Source: Ampelocalamus luodianensis
Taxonomy: Eukaryota; Streptophyta; Magnoliopsida; Poales; Poaceae
Assembly (NCBI GenBank): GCA_036346255.1
Contig: CM070617.1
Span: 4,567,501-4,631,500 of the forward strand
Length of the DNA stretch: 64,000 bases
Direction: 5' to 3'
Both the position numbers and the translations under genes were made by a program. This document shows positions 58,211 to 64,000 of this stretch, in pieces. Every line of letters begins with the position of its first letter. Position 1 is the first letter of the stretch. Under the pieces are notes generated by a model. The model was not told where the DNA came from. It saw nothing but the letters and a program-made list of their open reading frames with translations, and made no database searches.

Positions 58211-61200
58211 TGTAACATCCCGAAATTTCCAAAATGCAAAAATGCGAGATTTTTAAAACTTTTTGTATGATTATCTGTTGACGTTCAGTTTGTCTGCATT
58301 TTGTGGGTTATTTGATCTGCATTTCTTTTGCCAGCTCAACTGTATGAAATGAAAACCCTAAATAGAAAACCCTAGAAACATAAAATTGTAAAAGTAAAAG
58401 AATCAGATACAATTAAATCATCATAACAAAATTAACTTAAAATGTTGCCCGGTAAAATATTACTAAAGTAAACCTTAGGTCAAAGACATGTCCAGAACTT
58501 AAAACTCCGAATTTATTTTGCTAACCCTAAAGACCTATATCGGTCCTTAGCACCTTGCGCCACAGCGCATCTCTCACCCCCTAGCATCAACCGTCTTCGG
58601 GCGCCATGCCACTTTGTTCATCCCGGCACCGGGTGAAACGCCAGCGTGTCCCTTCTTTTCCGTTCCTGCTAACCCCCTTCGTTTCTCTCCTTCAAATCTC
58701 ATCTAAAGACTCAAAACCAAGCCATGCATGTCGTACCACCGTGATCGTCATCGCACGAGCAACCCATTTCTGCAACCTGTTTTCGCATGCATGGCAGTTT
58801 GAGCGATTTCGCAAGAGGAGGGGATAAGTCGCAGATGAAACACCTGCGTGTTCATTCTTTCCCCAACTTCTCTCCTCGCAATCACAATCAAAAACCAAAA
58901 ATCATGCAACGCATGTTATACCGTCGCGATCACCGTCTCAAGGGTGTTCTGTTTCTGCAATCGTATCTCGCATGCAAGGTCATTGGAGCAAGTTGGAAAA
59001 ATGTGAGAGAAATGCACTGCTAATTTCCCTACTATCCATTTCCCAATTGGCCTCATGCCCAGCCAAACCCCATCTTCCCCATTCCTTAAACTCATAGCCA
59101 CAGCACTCTTCTTCCCCACTGCCTCTCCACACCATCTCTCCTCTTCCACCTCCATCACCGAGAGCAACGCCTTTTTGTTTCAGCCGCAGCTCTTGGCCTC
59201 TCCCCACCGAGCTCTCCTCCTCCGGCGCCATCCAGCTCCGGCCGCCCTCCTCCACCGCCCTCGCCCCGGCTCCTCCCGGCGCCACAGGTCCGTGGCGCTG
59301 AGCGCCGGCCAGCTGGCCCGGCCCGCCCACGCCTCTCCTCCCCTCGCGAGCCGGATCGCCTCTCAGCGCCGGCCTCCTCCACGCCCTCCTCCCCTCCACC
59401 GCCATGCGGCTCTTCTCCCTCTGTCGCCGGCATCAGCGAGCCACCGCCTTCCCCACCGAGCGGCGCGGCCTCCCCACTGCCTCCCCATGCCGGCTTCTCC
59501 CCCAACTCCGGCTGCCTCCCAGCACCCTTCTCTCCACCGAGCTCTCCTCCCTCCGGCCCCCCTCTGTTGCTGCTCGCTCCCGCAGCTGCCGCTCGTCACT
59601 CACCGCTCGCCCGGCCCGTCCATTGCCTGCCACCCCAACACCCGAGCGCCGCCGGACCTCCTCCTCTGCGCTCAGCTGCCCGGCTGCTCCACCGCCGCCG
59701 CCTTCCGGTTGTCCGACGGTGCCGGCTCCGTCTTCCTCTCGCCTCCCCTGGTCCATGGCGCCGGCTGCTGCACCTCCTCGGTCGCCCGAGCTACCCCAGC
59801 TCCTCCCTCCACCAGCGCCGGTCACGCTGCCCCGGCCCGGTTGCCCCACCGCCGCCGATCTTCCGACCACCGCCATCAGGCCATAGATGAGCTACCTTTG
59901 GTTCCTTTTTGCTTACCCTCTATGTGTTTGTTTGAATGCCTCAAAGGCTGTCTTTGTGTCTCTGCAGATGGAGCTCGCCTCGGCCAACCCTTGTCCCTTG
60001 CATCTGTGCCCAACTGCCGTCGTCGACCCTCCTCACCGGCGCCAAGCCATGCCCAAGCCACTCCTGTCATAAGAATTTGGTTCGGTTGTAGGTGTTTGAA
60101 CAGTGATATGGGCATGTAAGAATTGTAAGTAGGTTGATAGCTTTGGATTGTGGACAATTCTGATTTTGGTGCTTAGAAGTTTCAGTAGTCAGAAAATTGG
60201 ATCTGCCTAATGCTATTGCAAACAACCTTGTGATTAAAAATGGAACCACTCAAATGCATTAATCTGTTTGAGGTTTGATGGTTGAAAGAAGTAACCAGTA
60301 GCTCCATTTTTTCAGAAAGTTGTCTGTTATGTCTTATGAATAGAGAAGGTGTAGATGGCAAGTTGTTTTGTCAGTAAGCTTTTGGATTTGCTATTGCAGT
60401 AGTTAGAGATTGTCTTGATTCTTTAGTCTCTTGGCAATCATCTAGCCAATAGCATCCAAGTCTGGGAAGGATCTTTTGAGTGGTGAATGTTCAGAACTAG
60501 CAGGAGTGCCCCAAATACGAGAATTATGTGTGGGTTTCATTTTCAGAAAACAGGAGAACAACCTTGATGTTTGACAGTAGTGTTACTCAAGTTAGTAATT
60601 AGAAATGATTGGTTTTGATTAACCAATTGAACACTTAAGCTTTCAGACAATCTTTTGAAACCAAATATGGTGGTGTTAAGCATGGATGATAGTCCAAAGC
60701 TTGTAATATGGCAGTAGGCTAATTTTTGCTAAGTCTAGTAGTTAGTATTACTTGTGTTCTTTTAGACTTACCTAGTGGTAAAACATTAAGATTAGCACTC
60801 TTTGGTATGGTCATAGCATAAAGTATTAAGATTATTGCCCCTAGTTAAATCCAAAATAAATTGTTTACAACTTGAAATTTGGTAAACTTCACAATTACTT
60901 AACCAATTCAAATCATCTCCGAGTTCTATGATTTTGTGTCTTTAAGTTTATCTAGAACCATAATCTGCATACGTGTTGTTAATTTTTGGATCTTTTGGCG
61001 TTACGTGTTTATTTGTTTGTTTTTCGCTTTGGCAGTTTTTACCGTTAGATGGCGTCGATTATCGAGAGTGATCCTCTGCAGCAAGTCAAATATCTCAAAT
61101 AAAGCAAAGGCAAGCAGTTTGATCATATCTAGTTCATTCCCATTATTTTCAAGTCTAATATTTTGTTTAACTTGTATGTATGCATGCTTTTGTGTCAAAG

Positions 61201-62693
61201 TAATTTTGTCGATTAGAGGTAGTTAATCCCATTGCACTGTTGCCCTGAAATTGTTCACCCTGCCACTACCTTAGGAATATTATTCTCACCGTGAATTAGA
61301 GCCCGTGAATGATTTAGGGCCTTTTATTTGTCTTTACGATATGATGCTTAGCCATGCTTGATACTTAGGTAGAATTGGGCGGTTATCGACTTAGTCGGTA
61401 ACCTTGATCACACAAAATTATTATAACTTTATATTTCAGCATTTTTGCTATGTTTAATTGTGAAAACTAAAAACTGAAAATAAAATGATTTGGACTTGGG
61501 CACAATGGTAAGTTGGTGTGATTTTTGGGTGTGACTGGAATGGTGCCCGAGTCAACAAGGACCGAACATCTTGTTACACTAAACCAAGCATTTTGCGTGC
61601 TAACCACACTAGAGTATATGGGACCTCTCTTGACTTAGTACTTTGGCGTGTATTGGCTCCGGTCGCGGGGTCGCAGGAGGGATGGTGTTGGGAGCATGGT
61701 AGTTGTCCAAAAGCTTCACCGTGATGGGATTTGTTGTCTTTTGGCTTTACCATGTAAGCGTATGGATTTCTATCCATACGAGCGACTGTAGTTGATACAC
61801 AATATTGGAAAGCGTCATGTTAGACTTAGCCGTGCACGCATACCAAAGGAAGTATGCTAACCGTGGTGGTGGAAAGGCGGTCTAAAGTGTGGGTAGTGGT
61901 ACACCCCGCAGGTTAAAACTATTCGAATAGCCTCGTCCTAGGTTATGGACACGCTTGGGGAGGTCTTCCAAGAGTTAGACTACAACCTTTTAATTAAAAC
62001 TTGATGGGTTGGTATGAACGGGTGTTCATACTATTGTTGTGATGGCCATTGGGTTGGTCATCTCTAGGATTTATTTATGTTACTACTTACTGTATCGCTG
62101 TTATTTCTGCAAATAAAATTTGAATTGTTAAAGCTGCCTTCAAAACTATTATATTATTGCAAAAGAAAACTTGCTTTCTGCTAAAAGTAAGTCCAGAGCC
62201 CCCTCCACTTAAATAAAGCTTGCATGTAGTTAAATTATAGTTCTGTTACCCTTACACGTCAGTCTTGCGGGTACAAAGACAATCTTTGTACTCAGATGCT
62301 TTGCTTAATGTTTTTGTTGCAGAGGAAGAAGGTGAACCCCAAGGGTTTCCCTTTTGTGAGATGTGCTGCGGGTTTGACGACTAGCTTGGCGGCCCGGTTG
62401 GATGCCTTGTGGGTAAAGGCACACTAATTGGCTATTTTATTTATCGCCATCTTATGGCTTTTGCTTCCGCTGTGTAGTTTGTTATTTATCTTGTAAGTTC
62501 ATTCTGTTGTATTTATTGTAGTTTTATTAGTGTAACCTCGTGTTGTATGGATTTGATACATGATTTTGTAACGGGGTGTGTATACTGCATTTCTGGGAAG
62601 TATACATATCCTGAGGCTTGGTTTATTTGAATTGTGATGCTAGGGTCATTGGAAGGCTAAGCATTACAAGTCGAATAAACTGGAGTCCTCACA
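58211..62693 (+). mobile_element. LTR copy b (family 1), 5' LTR of the right element, 4483 bp
   Basis: It starts TGTAACATCC and ends GGAGTCCTCACA, with a primer site four bases on. It aligns with LTR a (771-4833) and solo LTR c (8123-12508). Zone 58560-59880 is GC- and pyrimidine-rich and yields a 354-codon open frame (59055-60119), which I reject as coding. 60120-61020 is AT-rich. 3' hairpins: TGTATACT/AGTATACA (62579-62606) and TGATGCT/AGCATTA (62635-62666); AATAAA at 62674-62679. Confidence 0.85.
62579..62679 (+). promoter_or_regulatory. Two hairpins and AATAAA at the 3' end of LTR b
   Basis: Same layout as 12393-12494 in LTR c. Stem 1 is identical. Stem 2 differs at three pairs, each of which still pairs (one as G-T). 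Confidence 0.55.
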
Positions 62694-62697
62694 AAGT

Positions 62698-62709
62698 TGG
62701 TATCAGAGC
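62698..62709 (+). promoter_or_regulatory. Primer binding site of the right element (initiator tRNA-Met)
   Basis: TGGTATCAGAGC four bases after the LTR. Confidence 0.88.
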
Positions 62710-64000
62710 TGTGCTGACCGTAGAAACCCCTAGCTTGGTCGTCATTAGGATATTTTGAAAAACTTATTTTCAAAATGTCAAATGGTTTATGAAAACTTAA
62801 GTAAGATCTCAGATTTTACTCCTTATCTATCTTAGCTTGCTCATCTTGCCTTATTCTTGTTGAGTTTTCGAAAGGTTGTTCCTCTCTCTTCTCCCTTCAA
62901 AGTTAGTCGGTTATCGGTTAAATTCGGTTTGGGGAATAATGAGATTTGAAAATATGAAGTGTTGATTGTTATTTAGTGAAGATTAGAAACACTCGGATTC
63001 GAAGCACTCATCTCGAGCTCGGATACAAGATCGGGACAGCAAAGCACAAGTTTTGGACTGAAGCACTTAGTTAAATCGTTAGGGTTAAAAATGAGATGTT
63101 AAATCAACTAAAACTCATGGGATTAAAAGGGTAAGATGTGATATTAGATGGCTAGTGCCCAATGCACCCTTATATGGTTTTTACCATGCACGTTAGATGC
63201 GATAGAACTTGATTTGTGCTCTGAAATTTTTCGTCTCAACCGATTGCTCGTTCATTCAATACGAGTTAGTCGTACCGGGAAGTAAATCTTTTGCTTTGTG
63301 GTTTTGCGCTGGTCTTATGCATTCATACAAACATTTGGAGTTCATTTCTCGCTTGTTATGTGTTTGCAATCGGGTTAGGGTAATGTTAATTCCCCTAGAC
63401 GATGCCTTATTGCGATATTAGAATTAAATTAGGGTTTATTCGTAGAATATATCTACACCCTAATGGTATTACTTATCTTGTAGACGCTGAGTTTTGTAAT
63501 CGTTTGCTCTCCTTGTTCCAAGAAGTTGCACATCGCCTACGGACGGCATGTATGACAACTATGTCGGAACTTTTTGGAGTAGTTAGTACATGTTAGAATT
63601 AAATTGCATACCCATTGCCATTCTCTCACCTTATGCCCATTCTTTCCTCAACTTATCTTTCATGTACCGAAATATTTAAGGGGGGTAGCAGATACCTCAA
63701 AATACTTGGTAGGCATCTTGATTCTCATACTTTGATCATGCATATAGTTTCTAAATAAAGTCGAGCAAGTCATGTTACCCAAGTTGCATAAAACAAAGAG
63801 CATGTAAGCATGCATGTGAGTATTTGCATTTCGGTAGAAGCATGTAAGCACGCATGTAAGCAATTGCACTCTCATTAACCAAAAATTTAAAATTTGCCCT
63901 AGGACTAATTTACACACATGCATCCTCTCGTGCATTCCTCTTGTGCATTTCCTGTCCTAGCCAAGCAAATAGAATTAGAGAGGTGAGATTAAGTGAGACC
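62710..64000 (+). mobile_element. Internal region of the right LARD-like element, incomplete
   Basis: About 1.3 kb to the window edge with no gag, pol or other domain; the longest frames (63209-63421, 63402-63596) match nothing I know. 63717-64000 matches 1-225 at the left edge, including TTTGATCATGCATATAGTTT. In the left copy the polypurine tract comes about 550 bp after this segment, so the whole internal region should be near 1.9 kb. Confidence 0.72.

Noticed and set aside
59055..60119. 354-codon open frame in LTR b
   Set aside because: It lies in a GC- and pyrimidine-rich LTR leader, is very rich in Pro/Ser/Ala/Arg, has open frames on both strands and no domain. The equivalent zones of LTR a and c do not keep the frame.
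1..64000. tRNA, rRNA, CRISPR array or bacterial operon
   Set aside because: TGGTATCAGAGC sites are retrotransposon primer sites, not tRNA genes. Direct repeats are LTRs or minisatellites without regular spacers, and the genes have plant introns.

Overview
This is nuclear DNA of a grass (Poaceae). It is dominated by very long-LTR Ty3/Gypsy elements with initiator-Met primer sites and Tekay/Del-type (rice RIRE3/RIRE8-like) coding domains. It also carries LINEs, a short-LTR Copia element, a grass-type plant mobile domain (PMD) gene, and split genes with plant-type introns (75-270 bp). I cannot name the species. No clearly complete ordinary host gene is visible: every recognisable host gene is a 3' fragment or a pseudogene.

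Layout. 1-19776: LTR-rich block. The left edge is the 3' end of a non-coding large-LTR element (internal tail 1-770, LTR 771-4833). It abuts a rearranged second LTR family (4834-15967), which holds a clean 4.4 kb solo LTR (8123-12508, TSD TTGCT) and is followed by an inverted copy (15968-19776). 19777-24295: two 5'-truncated LINEs, a ~163 bp tandem repeat and the last part of an LRR receptor kinase. 24400-26190: 5' end of a Copia element with a 96 bp LTR, fused to a 5'-truncated gamma-glutamyltransferase (GGT) pseudogene (26190-28096). 28801-29007: a foldback element. 29035-39579: Gypsy element A (gag only, TSD CCTGT), whose 3' LTR is split by a 2.8 kb solo LTR (34327-37157, TSD CCGTC). 40643-41713: the last five exons of an ALBINO3/Oxa1-type gene, convergent with GGT. 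42158-54508: the last exons of a hAT transposase, cut by 11.6 kb Gypsy element B (42646-54261, TSD ATTAG). 54554-57133: a PMD pseudogene with a duplicated exon unit. 58211-64000: LTR plus internal start of a second copy of the non-coding element.

How it fits together. The nesting order can be read from target-site duplications: GGT/ALB3 block, then element A, then the solo LTR; and hAT gene, then element B. Removing element A brings the 3' ends of GGT and ALB3 to within about 2 kb, so they are one convergent gene pair that has lost both outer 5' halves. The two edges of the window belong to copies of the same element. Taken together they predict an internal region of only about 1.9 kb between ~4.4 kb LTRs, which is a LARD-type non-autonomous element.

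Odd signals that standard features do not explain: hairpins near the LTR 3' ends with base-pair covariation between copies; an inverted repeat directly before the polypurine tract shared by coding and non-coding elements; a G-quadruplex-capable (GGGTTA)n tract in the element B-type LTRs; and patches of element B almost lacking CTG/CAG, which looks like systematic consensus error.
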